Source: Deltaproteobacteria bacterium HGW-Deltaproteobacteria-19 (GTDB lineage Bacteria; Desulfobacterota; Syntrophia; Syntrophales; PHBD01). From it: a stretch of DNA of 57,218 nucleotides. Each line of letters starts with the position of its first letter. Position 1 is the first letter of the stretch. Position numbers and translations under genes: made by a program. Location of the stretch: positions 1-57,218 of the forward strand of contig PHBD01000019.1 in the NCBI GenBank assembly GCA_002841865.1, written 5' to 3'. The notes beneath the pieces are model-generated. The model did not search any database. It saw only the letters and a list, made by a program, of their open reading frames with translations, and was not told the DNA's origin. Below are positions 17,932-31,392 of the stretch, one piece after another.

Positions 17932-19074
17932 CTACAACCCCATGAAGCGGGCGATGATGACTTTCATGATCTCGTTCGTACCGGCGAAGATCCGGGCCGC
18001 CCGGCAGTCCCGCCAGGCCCGCGAAATCGGATACTCGTCACAGTAACCATAGCCGCCGTGAAGCTGCAGGCACCGATCGGCCACCTTGAAGGCCATGTCC
18101 GTCATCCAGTATTTGGCCATCGACGTCTCGATGACGATGTTCCGGCCTTCCATATGGTCGACGACCAGCTTGTCGATGAACGTCCGGCCCAGCTTAATTT
18201 CCGTCGCCATCTCCACGATCTCGAACTGATTGTGCTGGAACCTGGAGATCGGCTTCCCGAACACTGTCCGCTCCCGGCAGTAACGCATGGTGATATCAAG
18301 CATGTATTCCGCCGCGGCGATGGCAACGACGGCGCAGACCAGGCGCTCCTGCTGGAGCTTCTGCATGAGCTTCAGGAACCCCGTGCCCTTGTCCCCCAGC
18401 CGGTTCTGCTTCGGAATCCGGCAGTCCGTAAAATACAGCTCCGCCGTGTCCTGGCTGTGGCAACCGGCCTTCATGATCCGCCTGCCCTTCTCGAAGCCCG
18501 GCGTGATGGCCTCCACGAGGTACAGGTCCACCGCCGCGTGGGGGTTCTTCTCAGACGGGTCCTTGGCGGCCAGAACGCACAGGTCGCAGTTGATCCCGTT
18601 GCTGATGAAGGTCTTCTGCCCGTTTATAACGACAAAGTCACCGTCCTCCACGGCCGTCGTCTTCATGGCCGCCAGATCGCTCCCCGCGTTGGGCTCCGTC
18701 ATGGCCACCGACGTGATGACGTCGCCGCTCACGCAGCCGGGCAGATAGGCCTGCTTCTGCTCTTCCGTTGCGAAAGAAACGATGTACGGGACGACGATGT
18801 CGCTGTGGAGCCACGTGGAGAAACTCGACAGGTTCGCCCGGGCCAGCTCTTCGATCGCGATCACCGAATAGAGAAAATCGGCTCCCGGCCCGCCGTATTC
18901 CGCGGGAACCGAGGTCCCCAGGAATCCCTGCTGTCCCATCTTCTGCCAGATGCTCCGGGGAACGATACCGGCCTCTTCCCACTCATCGGCATGGGGAATC
19001 AGCTCATTCGTGACGAACCTCCGCATGGTGTCGCGGAATATCCCGTGTTCTTCCGTGTAATTGATAATGTCCAT
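17932..19074 (-). CDS. Acyl-CoA dehydrogenase (paralogue 2)
   Basis: A 380-residue acyl-CoA dehydrogenase, the same length as and strongly similar to the one at 7307-8449 (both have FTEEH- or YTEEH-IFR, EEWEEAGIVPRS, AMTEPN-GSDL, KLQQERL and FAGTNEIMK). The YEGT glutamate is again missing and Glu of QQERL is the likely base. A nearby position has Asp (YMLDIT) where paralogue 1 has Glu (CMLEWT). An AAGGAGACA site precedes the ATG. It heads the operon running to the MaoC genes. A TetR remnant lies upstream where paralogue 1 has an intact TetR gene. Confidence 0.94.
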   Translation of the reverse strand: MDIINYTEEHGIFRDTMRRFVTNELIPHADEWEEAGIVPRSIWQKMGQQGFLGTSVPAEYGGPGADFLYSVIAIEELARANLSSFSTWLHSDIVVPYIVSFATEEQKQAYLPGCVSGDVITSVAMTEPNAGSDLAAMKTTAVEDGDFVVINGQKTFISNGINCDLCVLAAKDPSEKNPHAAVDLYLVEAITPGFEKGRRIMKAGCHSQDTAELYFTDCRIPKQNRLGDKGTGFLKLMQKLQQERLVCAVVAIAAAEYMLDITMRYCRERTVFGKPISRFQHNQFEIVEMATEIKLGRTFIDKLVVDHMEGRNIVIETSMAKYWMTDMAFKVADRCLQLHGGYGYCDEYPISRAWRDCRAARIFAGTNEIMKVIIARFMGL

Positions 19075-19149
19075 ATTCTGTCTCCTTGTAGCTGATCATT
19101 TTCACTATCCCGGGGGGTTCGTCCCGGGAAATTCACATCAATCCGGCGG

Positions 19150-19354
19150 CCGCAACGCGTGGAGACGTTGATGGCTGCCTCCGGGGGTCATCCGGCCGGC
19201 GGTCTCGTGGAAAACGGATTGCCATGAATTGCCCCGGGATCCGATGGGTGGCGGCGAGAACCTTCGCCTGAACCGAATGAAGGTTTGGACGAACTTTTTC
19301 AGAGCGGCATTCATCGCGTTGTTCCATCGCGTTGTTCCATCCGATGGTTCCATC
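19150..19354 (-). pseudogene. Decayed TetR regulator gene
   Basis: Read on the minus strand, this stretch aligns with the 5' end of the TetR gene at 8766-9416. The shared opening is ATCATT-GATGGAACAA, then GATGAA-GCCGC-CTG. An AKVLAATHRIPG frame matches KARILTVARRIFG, and GACC-CC--CCGGATGA followed by ATC-ACGT-TCCAC matches the helix-turn-helix. The frame shifts at least once, the C-terminal two thirds are missing, and a 13-bp unit is triplicated at the start. It occupies the same place relative to acyl-CoA dehydrogenase 2 as the intact gene does to paralogue 1. Confidence 0.75.
19316..19354. repeat. Three tandem 13-bp units
   Basis: Two identical GCGTTGTTCCATC units (19316-19328, 19329-19341) are followed by a variant CGATGGTTCCATC (19342-19354). 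The intact TetR gene has only one matching unit at its start, so the array probably arose by slippage in the decaying copy. Confidence 0.7.
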
Positions 19355-19869
19355 AAATGATTAGTGCCTATCCAACCGCCCCCTTTCTGTCAAGAAAAAA
19401 ATGAATGGAGGCCCTCCACCACCGTCACGAACAGGAGATACCCGCTTGCACCGCGGATGCTTTTTTCAAGGCCCCCTGGGCCTCCCGGGGAAACGGTTCA
19501 GCCTTTATGGGATCCTTTGACATCGATGATTATGCAGGCAAAAAAGAGAAAGAAATGATATGCTTCAGTACATCAAAAAAACGATCTCCCGTTGTGCAGA
19601 ACCTGTTTTTCCTCAACCGGTAGCCCAGGATACGCTTCGTTTGACTCCCTGGCGGGACTGCCGAGTGCTGGCGTTGTATTATGAACCATGAGACACCAGC
19701 GTGACGTGATTGCACTTCGTGAGGGATCCGCGGGAACCTTTCGTACCCTCCAAGTCTGAGCCTGTGGTCAGGCGACCGACCGCCGGCAGCGTGTATGACC
19801 ACCTGTCCGTATGATGGAACTCCCTTTTCCTACGCTCGTTCATTCGAGCACATCGAGGAGGAAGCAGCC
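19355..19869. other. Gene-poor interval between the two divergent transcription units
   Basis: No convincing gene is seen in these roughly 500 bases. The left part should hold the promoter of the minus-strand acyl-CoA operon, and the right part that of the PagL-like gene. A small GCTCG-TTCATT-CGAGC stem-loop sits just before the ribosome binding site of the latter. Base composition is lower in GC than the flanking genes. Open frames present are short and lack recognisable features. Confidence 0.4.
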
Positions 19870-20469
19870 ATGCGCGCAAATACGAGAAAGGCGGCCTTGA
19901 TTGGAATTCTTCTTGCGATCATGGAGACTCTCTCCACCGCGCCGTCCGCGATGGCGGAGGAAAAGAAAAACTGGGCCGTCACCGTCTACGGCGCCGTCCA
20001 GACCCGCAGCGATCTTTGGGGGACGTTTTACAACCCCGATTTCGACAGCAGCTATCACTTCCTTGCCGTCGCCATTTCCCGAAGAGTCTGGTCATTGACG
20101 CGCCACATCGACTGGGAAGTTGAAGGACAGGCGGTGAAGCACTTTGGCGACCAGAACCACTGGGAGTTCAACGCCCTTCTTTTGGCCCGGTGGCGCACCT
20201 TTCCCTGGGATTCTTACCTCGACACGAGCTTCGCCGTCGGCAACGGCCTTTCCTACGCAACCCGGACCCCGCTGATCGAGGAGATCCAGCATGACAAGAC
20301 CCACCAGTTCCTGGATTACATGCTCGTCGAACTGGCGTTTTCCCTTCCGGAGCAGCCCCGCTGGAGCCTGGTCTTGCGTCTCCATCACCGGTCGGGGGTT
20401 TACGGCCTCTTCAACGGCGTCCACGGGGCGTCCAACGCCCTCGGCGCGGGCCTGAAGTATCACTTCTGA
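19870..20469 (+). CDS. Outer-membrane acyloxyacyl hydrolase/PagL-like protein
   Basis: A 199-residue protein with a clear signal peptide (positively charged start, hydrophobic core, likely cut after SAMA near residue 28), followed by alternating amphipathic strands ending in an aromatic KYHF, as in small outer-membrane beta-barrels. The C-terminal stretch RLHHRSGVYGLFNGVHGASNALGAGL resembles the lipid A 3-O-deacylase (PagL) region, where a His and a Ser do the hydrolysis. If correct, it trims the 3-linked acyl chain of lipid A. The ATG at 19870 follows GAGGAGGAAG. Family assignment is by motif and is tentative. Confidence 0.65.
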   Translation: MRANTRKAALIGILLAIMETLSTAPSAMAEEKKNWAVTVYGAVQTRSDLWGTFYNPDFDSSYHFLAVAISRRVWSLTRHIDWEVEGQAVKHFGDQNHWEFNALLLARWRTFPWDSYLDTSFAVGNGLSYATRTPLIEEIQHDKTHQFLDYMLVELAFSLPEQPRWSLVLRLHHRSGVYGLFNGVHGASNALGAGLKYHF

Positions 20470-20477
20470 GGAAATGG

Positions 20478-20966
20478 ATGATGCCTTTGAATGATCGACA
20501 AACAGCGAGTTCCCCTGACGGGAGAATCGGCCGGAGACAGCCGGGAGACCTCCGTCTTGCCTGCTTCGCTGTCATTCTTGGATTCCTGTGGATCGTGGCG
20601 GGATGCGCCGCACGGTACCGACCGGTCCTCTACCCGAATCCGCATCTTCAATCCGTCGGGGAAGCACAGGCGCAGCGGGACATCGACGAATGCGAAGTCC
20701 TGGCGGAGAAGTACATCAAGGACAATCCAGGGGCGGATGCCGCAAAAAGCACTGTGGCGGGAGGGGCTGCAGGGGCCGTCATCGGGGGGGCCACCGGGGC
20801 CGTTACCGGCAGCCTGGGACGGGGCATCGGCATAGGCGCCGCAGCCGGCGCAGCATCGGGCCTGGTCCATGGAATCGTCAAAGCCTCCCGGCCGTCTCCA
20901 CTCTACAAGAGTTTCGTCGACAGGTGTCTGCAGGACAGAGGGTACGAGCCGCTGGGGTGGGAGTGA
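20478..20966 (+). CDS. Glycine-zipper lipoprotein
   Basis: A 162-residue protein. A hydrophobic stretch ends in a lipobox-like IVAGC at about residues 39-43, so the mature protein would be lipid-anchored. A glycine-rich zipper (AGGAAGAVIGGATGAVTGSLGRG, then GIGAAAGAASG) runs from about 93 to 128 and could insert in or span a membrane. A C-terminal YKSFVDRCLQDRGYEPLGW motif recurs in such surface proteins. The true start may be further in than the first ATG, since the region before the hydrophobic segment is long for a signal peptide. It starts eight bases after the PagL-like gene. Confidence 0.72.
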   Translation: MMPLNDRQTASSPDGRIGRRQPGDLRLACFAVILGFLWIVAGCAARYRPVLYPNPHLQSVGEAQAQRDIDECEVLAEKYIKDNPGADAAKSTVAGGAAGAVIGGATGAVTGSLGRGIGIGAAAGAASGLVHGIVKASRPSPLYKSFVDRCLQDRGYEPLGWE

Positions 20967-20982
20967 GAGGCGTCGGGCCGGT

Positions 20983-22005
20983 TCAAATCCTCGCCGCCTC
21001 GATGAACAGCGGCAGAAAGATCGTCAGGTCCTCGACGATCCCGTAATGGGCCGCCCGGAAAATGGGGGCGGCGGGATCCCGGTTGACGGCGACGATGCAG
21101 CGGGACCCCTTCATGCCGGCCAGATGCTGGGACGTCCCGGAGATCCCGCAGGCCATGTACAGGTCCGGCGTGACGGTCCGGCCCGTGAGACCGACTTGGT
21201 GCCGGTACCCGAGCCAGCCCTGATCGCAGACGGGACGGGACGCGCCCACGGCGGCGTTCCGGAACAGCCCCGCCAGGCGCCGGATCAGATCCAGGTTCTC
21301 TTCCCGGCCGATTCCCCGGCCCGCCGAGACGATGACATCCGCCTCCGCCAGGTCCACACCACCTTCCTCTCCCCGGATCTTCCCCTTGAGAGCGATTCGT
21401 CCGCGTCCCGGAGCCGTCTCAAGTATCTTGACGAAGCCGGCTGTCGCCTTTCCTCCCATGACGGCGGAATCTCCCCCCGGGGATTCACCGCCGAGCACAC
21501 CAGGCAGGACGGTCAGAACGGTACAGGACACCTCCGGTCGAATCTCCATCCGCATCCGTCCCCGGCAGACGGACCGGAGGAACGTCCGTCGGCCGTCCCG
21601 GAATGCAAACTCCTCCACGGCGGTAACGCAGGCGGCGCCCAGGTGCACCGCCAGGGCTGGGGCCAGATCGGCTCCACGTGAATCATGGGTCAGGACGACA
21701 TGGACGGGGTCGAGTTGCCGGAGGAGCGAAGCGAGCGCCCGGACGGCATCATCCCCGCAGGCCGGATCGAGTAGCGCCCCCCGAAGGGCGAATACGGGGA
21801 GCCCCGTTCCGGCGGCCACATCCCGGGCAGCGGCTTCCGGCTCGACGCCGCACATTACGACCGCAGCCTCTCTCCCCCGGGCGGTGGAGAGATATTGGGC
21901 CGTCGATACGATCTCGAAGGTTCCCGGGCAGAGATCTTCGCCGCTGTTCCAAACGACGGCAACGGCATCTATCTTCATGGGGGACGGGGATTGCTGTTCA
22001 GCCAT
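20983..22005 (-). CDS. etfA: Electron transfer flavoprotein alpha subunit-like protein
   Basis: A 340-residue ETF alpha-type protein. The C-terminal FAD-binding half is well kept: VSAGRGIG, then [10 protein letters not shown], a [20 protein letters not shown] stretch and [21 protein letters not shown]. The N-terminal half is less conserved. ETF alpha normally pairs with ETF beta to carry electrons from acyl-CoA dehydrogenases to the quinone pool, yet no beta gene is visible nearby. It follows the small membrane protein gene by 25 bases and shares its operon with mobB. It may pair with a beta subunit encoded elsewhere, or serve another flavin role. Confidence 0.88.
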   Translation of the reverse strand: MAEQQSPSPMKIDAVAVVWNSGEDLCPGTFEIVSTAQYLSTARGREAAVVMCGVEPEAAARDVAAGTGLPVFALRGALLDPACGDDAVRALASLLRQLDPVHVVLTHDSRGADLAPALAVHLGAACVTAVEEFAFRDGRRTFLRSVCRGRMRMEIRPEVSCTVLTVLPGVLGGESPGGDSAVMGGKATAGFVKILETAPGRGRIALKGKIRGEEGGVDLAEADVIVSAGRGIGREENLDLIRRLAGLFRNAAVGASRPVCDQGWLGYRHQVGLTGRTVTPDLYMACGISGTSQHLAGMKGSRCIVAVNRDPAAPIFRAAHYGIVEDLTIFLPLFIEAARI

Positions 22006-22030
22006 TGCGGTCTCGGGTCTGCGCGGAAAG

Positions 22031-22411
22031 CTATTGCGGCAGCTTCGAGCGAAGCTTCGCTTCTTTCTTCTGCTGTTTCGCCAGGGCCTTCAGGGATTTC
22101 TTGTCCGTTCCGGAAACGGCGGCCAGCGTCTCCGCTGCTGGAGACGGGATAACGGATGGATGCTCTTTCAACCCGCTGTCAGGCCTCGGCCCGCTCGGCT
22201 CATCGGGACCGGGTAGCGGCTTCCGTTCGCCTGTCCCCTGGACAGATCCGGAAGATTCGGACTGAACGGGCGGGGCCGCGCTTCCGGACCGTTTCTTCCG
22301 CATCCTGGCCATGGTCGCCTGGGCGAAACTCTTGCCGAACTGACCGATGAATCCCGCCAGCAGCACCAGCAAAACCCACTTGAGGATATCCCACGTGGCA
22401 ATGTCCGTCAT
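22031..22411 (-). CDS. Small single-span membrane protein, function unknown
   Basis: A 126-residue protein with one N-terminal membrane segment (WVLLVLLAGFIGQFG, about residues 12-26), a basic stretch after it (MARMRKKRSG), then a long Pro/Ser-rich low-complexity linker and a Lys-rich C-terminal helix (KKSLKALAKQQKKEAKLRSK). I do not recognise a family. Its start overlaps the mobB stop in an ATGA junction, and the ETF alpha gene follows, so the three are one operon. Confidence 0.7.
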   Translation of the reverse strand: MTDIATWDILKWVLLVLLAGFIGQFGKSFAQATMARMRKKRSGSAAPPVQSESSGSVQGTGERKPLPGPDEPSGPRPDSGLKEHPSVIPSPAAETLAAVSGTDKKSLKALAKQQKKEAKLRSKLPQ

Positions 22412-22935
22412 GGCGCAGCGCCTCTCAGGATGGTCCGTTCGATAAAATCGCAGAGGGCGGGGATGTCGTCCGGCCCGAACCGGGGGACCGCCGGTGGCAG
22501 GGGCGATTCGGAGACCACGGCGACACAGTGGTCATCAGGACCGCAGAGCCGTTCGGAATGGACCTCCGGCCGGAACACCTCGATCTTGGGATGGGGGTTT
22601 TTCTTGAATCCTTCCGCCAGGACCAGATCCACATCGCGGACGTAGAGGTCCCGAAGCTCGGCCATCGTATAATCCCGGGGGGCATCCGCCACGAGGGCCA
22701 CCTTTTGGGGGGAGGCCACGACGGTCATGCGGGCGCCGGCGTTCTTGTGGCGCCAGCTGTCCTTCCCCTCGTGGTCCATCTGGAAACCGTGACGGTTGTG
22801 CTTGATCGTCGCCACCCGCCAGCCTCTTCGCACGAGTTCCGGAATCAGCCGCTCGATGAGGGTCGTCTTGCCTGTGTTGGACTTGCCGACAATGGACAGG
22901 ATGGGGATTTCTCCCCTTTCCGGGGTTTTGTTCAT
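22408..22935 (-). CDS. mobB: Molybdopterin-guanine dinucleotide biosynthesis protein B
   Basis: A 175-residue P-loop GTPase. SIVGKSNTGKTTLIERLIPEL near residues 13-33 is the Walker A region. RRGWRVATIKHNRHGFQMDHEGKDSWRHKNAGA is the classic MobB block, and DLVLAEGFKKNPHPKIEVFR follows. MobB assists MobA in attaching GMP to molybdopterin, for bis-MGD enzymes such as formate dehydrogenase. The ATG at 22935 matches the family length, and the longer in-frame extension has no such features. No strong ribosome binding site is visible before it. Confidence 0.9.
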   Translation of the reverse strand: MNKTPERGEIPILSIVGKSNTGKTTLIERLIPELVRRGWRVATIKHNRHGFQMDHEGKDSWRHKNAGARMTVVASPQKVALVADAPRDYTMAELRDLYVRDVDLVLAEGFKKNPHPKIEVFRPEVHSERLCGPDDHCVAVVSESPLPPAVPRFGPDDIPALCDFIERTILRGAAP

Positions 22936-22996
22936 AAAACGACGGCTCCCGGGCCGGCTGGCCTGAAACGTCCAGCCCGGCCCTTCCGGTCCGGTT

Positions 22997-23299
22997 TCAA
23001 GCGGATCGGGGGCGGAAGGGAGAAAAGATGTATTCCTTGTCCCGGACGGCAAAGGCGACCCGTTCCTCCTCGTTGGCCGTGATCCTGCCCTCGATGATCC
23101 GCTTGCAGCCGAAGTCGTAGAAGGTGATCTGGTGAGTCGGGATCCGGTCTTCCGGCATGCCCGAGAAAGACTGGGTCTTTTCCTCCACCGACAGTTCCCG
23201 GACGGTGAGTTTCTGGCACCGCTCCCGGCTCTCCTCTTCTCCCAGGCGGATCTGGACCAGGTAATTGCCGTGAAACGAGATGGGCATCCGGATCTTCAT
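22997..23299 (-). CDS. Conserved-looking small protein, function unknown
   Basis: A 100-residue cytoplasmic protein beginning MKIRMPISFHGNYLVQIRLG. The ATG at 23299 has GGAGGGAG just upstream, so the 13-residue longer start is unlikely. It has no membrane segment and few cysteines (RCQKL, FGCKR). It looks like a small soluble beta-rich domain. It lies 61 bases upstream of mobB on the same strand and may be part of that operon. I recognise no family. Confidence 0.7.
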   Translation of the reverse strand: MKIRMPISFHGNYLVQIRLGEEESRERCQKLTVRELSVEEKTQSFSGMPEDRIPTHQITFYDFGCKRIIEGRITANEEERVAFAVRDKEYIFSPFRPRSA

Positions 23300-23517
23300 C
23301 GGTTCTCCCTCCTCTGTCAGGTTTGAATTTCTTATCATATGCCGGATGAAATGTCATGGCGGGGATGGGAAGCGGGGGGTGTTTTATCATGCAGTCCGCT
23401 TTCTTTTGTGCTATCGTTCCTGCCGTCGTGGGTGATTCCACACGTTCGCTCTCCCGCCCGGCCACCCGCCCATGATCCCACCGCCGTGCGGATTCGCGGC
23501 AAGAGAGGAGAACTCGA

Positions 23518-23727
23518 ATGGATCTCGGCGATCTGGTCCTGGTGGATCATCCCCGTCACCCCCTGAACGGATGCCAGGGGAAGATCGTGGGCAGGAGGGG
23601 TCTGAGGATTCCCGACGACCTGTGGATGCTTGTTTACGTCCCTTCCCGGATGCGGAGTTTCCTGATCCCCCGGTCCATGCTGAAGATGGAGGAGCGCAGC
23701 GATGTTCCGCCACGGACGCTCCAGTAG
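23518..23727 (+). CDS. Small protein with a KOW-like start, function unknown
   Basis: A 69-residue protein. MDLGDLVLVDHPRHPLNGCQGKIVGRRG resembles the N-terminal strand-loop-strand of KOW/SH3-like domains, but the match is loose. A good GAGAGGAGAA site precedes the ATG. It is transcribed alone on the plus strand between the MobB group and mtnA, with stop codons three bases apart from the convergent mtnA gene. It could be a genuine small gene or a chance frame, and the ribosome binding site favours a gene. Confidence 0.55.
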   Translation: MDLGDLVLVDHPRHPLNGCQGKIVGRRGLRIPDDLWMLVYVPSRMRSFLIPRSMLKMEERSDVPPRTLQ

Positions 23728-23729
23728 AC

Positions 23730-24734
23730 TCAACCCTTCCAGGTCTCGATCCCGCGACTGGTGACAATGCCCGTCACCAGGTCCTTGGGCGTCAGGTCGA
23801 AGGCCGGGTAGTATCCCTTTACATCCTCCCCGGTGATGGGAATCCCCCGGAACGTCAGAACCTCCGATGGATCCCGCTCCTCGATGGGGATGTCCTCCCC
23901 CCGGGCCGTCCGGCGGTCCGGCCCGCCGTAGGCAAGCACCCAGAAAGGAATGCGATACCGGTCCGCGCAGATGGCCAACTGCAGGGTCCCCACCTTGTTG
24001 GCCACGGTTCCGTCGAGGGCCACCCGGTCGGCAGCGGTGAAGACCTTCTGCACCATCCCCCGGGACATGCAATGGGCCGCCATGTTGTCGGTGATGAGCG
24101 TGACGGGGATACCCAACTGGCTGATCGACCAGGCGGTCAGGCGCGCGCCCTGCAGGTAGGGCCTGGTTTCCGTGCAGAGGACTTGGATCTCCTTGCCCTT
24201 TTCCCGGGCGGTTTGAAGCATGTACAGAAGAGCACCACCGGCGAAGCAGTGGGTCAGGATCGCCTCCCCCGAAACCAGAAGCGTTTCGGCATGGCGCCCC
24301 GTGTCCTCGGAGATCCGCCGCTGCCGCTCCAGGACGTTCTGTAAGCAGGAAAGGATCTTCTCCGCCGGAGGAGGGCCGTTCGGGTCTTCCGCCAGCATTC
24401 CCATGAGCCGGTCGAGCAGGGCCGCCAGATGGTAGCCCGTCGGCCGGGTGGCCTTCAGCCGCGCTGCAGCCTTGTCCAGAAAAGCCCGGTAATCCCGATC
24501 ACCCCTTCGGCCCGTCTCCCGGGCCGCCAGGTACAACCCGAATCCCGCGGTGACGGCGATGTCCCCCGCCCCCTGGACGACCATGTCCTCGATGGCCCGG
24601 GCCACCGCTTCATGATCGGGGCATGAGACCCGGACGATCTCCCGGGGAAGCCTCCGGCGGTCCACCAGGACGAGGCGGTCTCCTTCAAGATAGACGTTGT
24701 TTTCCAGGTGCAGCAGCAGGGGTTCCATGTCCAC
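23730..24734 (-). CDS. mtnA: Methylthioribose-1-phosphate isomerase (MtnA/eIF2B-like)
   Basis: A 334-residue protein of the MtnA family, which isomerises 5-methylthioribose-1-phosphate to the ribulose form in methionine salvage. Key blocks are VQGAGDIAVTAGFGLYLAA near 53-71 (family GAPAI region), the catalytic cysteine in LTHCFAGG (about residue 160), CTETRPYLQGARLTAW, and the aspartate-containing ADRVALDGTVANKVGTLQLA (about 233-252). GDIAVT and ALDG differ from the usual GAPAIG and AANG, so a related substrate such as another pentose phosphate is possible. It follows pyrG by 12 bases. Confidence 0.85.
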   Translation of the reverse strand: MDMEPLLLHLENNVYLEGDRLVLVDRRRLPREIVRVSCPDHEAVARAIEDMVVQGAGDIAVTAGFGLYLAARETGRRGDRDYRAFLDKAAARLKATRPTGYHLAALLDRLMGMLAEDPNGPPPAEKILSCLQNVLERQRRISEDTGRHAETLLVSGEAILTHCFAGGALLYMLQTAREKGKEIQVLCTETRPYLQGARLTAWSISQLGIPVTLITDNMAAHCMSRGMVQKVFTAADRVALDGTVANKVGTLQLAICADRYRIPFWVLAYGGPDRRTARGEDIPIEERDPSEVLTFRGIPITGEDVKGYYPAFDLTPKDLVTGIVTSRGIETWKG

Positions 24735-24746
24735 CAGGGACGGACT

Positions 24747-30106
<5,360 letters not shown>

Positions 30107-30463
30107 GGATTTCCTGTCATGCCCTCTCCGCGGGCTCGACGATTCACCCTGTCCGCCGGGAAAGATGGGGCTGATCCGGCACGACGCCGCGTGGCGCATC
30201 GCCGGGAAGAGCCGCCGCCTCGTTCTGGCGGGGCTGTCGTTGAAGTGGATGAAGGGGCTTCCCACCTCGATGTGATTCCGGCGGTTTGTGCCTCCACCCA
30301 TGAGGCAGTCGCAGAAGTTGACCGGGCGGCCGAGGATTATGAAGGGGAAAAGGATGGCCTGTTTGAGCCCTGCAGCATGGGCTCCGGAAGATTCCTCCTC
30401 GGGGATCCGGATGCCTTTTTCGAGGAGCTTCCGAATGCCGGCAGGCAGGAAGACATCATCCAT
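30107..30463 (-). pseudogene. Decayed GlmU-like (UDP-GlcNAc pyrophosphorylase-related) gene fragment
   Basis: In frame with and upstream of the GlmS-like gene, about 119 codons resemble parts of the intact protein at 32311-33633. LLEKGIRIP matches LMEKGVNIP. After a jump of about 90 residues, AAGLKQAILFPFIILG, then NFCDCLMGGG and RRNHIEVGSPFIHFN match the same order in the intact gene. PIFPGGQG matches PIFLGGQG after a stretch that no longer aligns. The rest of the family is absent. It looks like a truncated gene whose residue reads through into the next gene. Confidence 0.8.
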
Positions 30464-30514
30464 GTCCCGGTCTCTCCCGCACGGAAGTCCGGTCAGGATT
30501 CCTCGCCGGCATCA

Positions 30515-30820
30515 TCATTCCTCCTTCGGATCTCCATCCAGGCCAAGCCGGATCAGCTTTTTCTGGAAGGTGTTCCGGTTAACTCCCAGGTATGCCGCGG
30601 CCTTGCTCCGCACATTGCCGGAACGGCTCAAGGCGATCCGGAACAGGCTCCGCTCCACCATCGTCATAACGTTTTCGTGGAGCCGGCTTTTTCCATTGCC
30701 CGACGCGCAGAGCACCGTGGCGATATCCTCGAGTTTCATTTCCATCATCCGTTCCACTACCTGGACGGGATCATCCGATTTTTCCGTCCGACTTCCGGCT
30801 GTGGATCTCTTGGTCTTCAT
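30515..30820 (-). CDS. Fis-type helix-turn-helix protein
   Basis: A 101-residue protein whose C-terminal third, SGNVRSKAAAYLGVNRNTFQKKLIRLGL, is a Fis/NtrC-type DNA-binding helix-turn-helix. The N-terminal part, with VERMMEMKLEDIATVLCASGNGKSRLHENVMTMVERSLF, resembles the short helical segment that precedes it in Fis. There is no AAA+ or receiver domain, so it is a stand-alone DNA-binding protein or nucleoid factor. It lies between the decayed GlmU-like fragment and a membrane protein gene, 28 bases after the latter. Confidence 0.82.
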   Translation of the reverse strand: MKTKRSTAGSRTEKSDDPVQVVERMMEMKLEDIATVLCASGNGKSRLHENVMTMVERSLFRIALSRSGNVRSKAAAYLGVNRNTFQKKLIRLGLDGDPKEE

Positions 30821-30848
30821 GGTCTTGGGGCTTTCTCCATTGGAAGGG

Positions 30849-31367
30849 TCAAATCTTCAGAAATTTCAGGACAAGAATACCGAGGATCACGGCCGCCGCG
30901 AACCATGCCGCCGCTGCATCCGACCTTCCGCGAACCGGCTGGTCCACCTGCGCCCGGAGCGTCTCCTCCACCCTTTCGGCATCGAGATGCCGGACCATGT
31001 CGGCGACCAGCTTTTCATAGTTCGCGTACGCGCTGGACAGGACATGGTATCCCTTCGTCGTCGTCAGGAGAATATAGGCTTTACCGCGCATGATCAGGGT
31101 TCCGGCGTAATTGACTTCCTGCCAGAGAAGGCGGGTTTCCCGGAAGAATTTCCGGATGGCGATCCCTTCCTCATCGGTGGAAACATTCCGTGAGACCGAT
31201 TCGGTGAAGACCGCCAGGGCCAGAAGAAAGAAAACGCCCAGAACGATACGCTCCGTAAAGGCCCCCGTACCCAGGACGGACCACGCGAACAGCACCAGCA
31301 GAAGGAAAACGTCCAGGCCAAGGGGAATCAGAAAGGATGCTTTTATCCGGTAACTCGTTTGCGTCAT
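30849..31367 (-). CDS. PH-domain-like inner membrane protein
   Basis: A 172-residue protein. Two adjoining hydrophobic segments (FLIPLGLDVFLLLVLFAW and IVLGVFFLLALAVFTES) near the N-terminus anchor it. The middle, with DEEGIAIRKFFRETRLLWQEVNYAGTL and RGKAYILLTTTKGYHVLSS, resembles the bacterial PH (YdbT/YdbS-like) domain. A last hydrophobic segment lies near 155-172 (AAAWFAAAVILGILVLKFL). Function is unknown. It precedes the Fis-like gene by 28 bases and follows moaC by 25 bases. Confidence 0.72.
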   Translation of the reverse strand: MTQTSYRIKASFLIPLGLDVFLLLVLFAWSVLGTGAFTERIVLGVFFLLALAVFTESVSRNVSTDEEGIAIRKFFRETRLLWQEVNYAGTLIMRGKAYILLTTTKGYHVLSSAYANYEKLVADMVRHLDAERVEETLRAQVDQPVRGRSDAAAAWFAAAVILGILVLKFLKI

Positions 31368-31392
31368 GGACTCGTTCGTTTTCCTGGAATCA

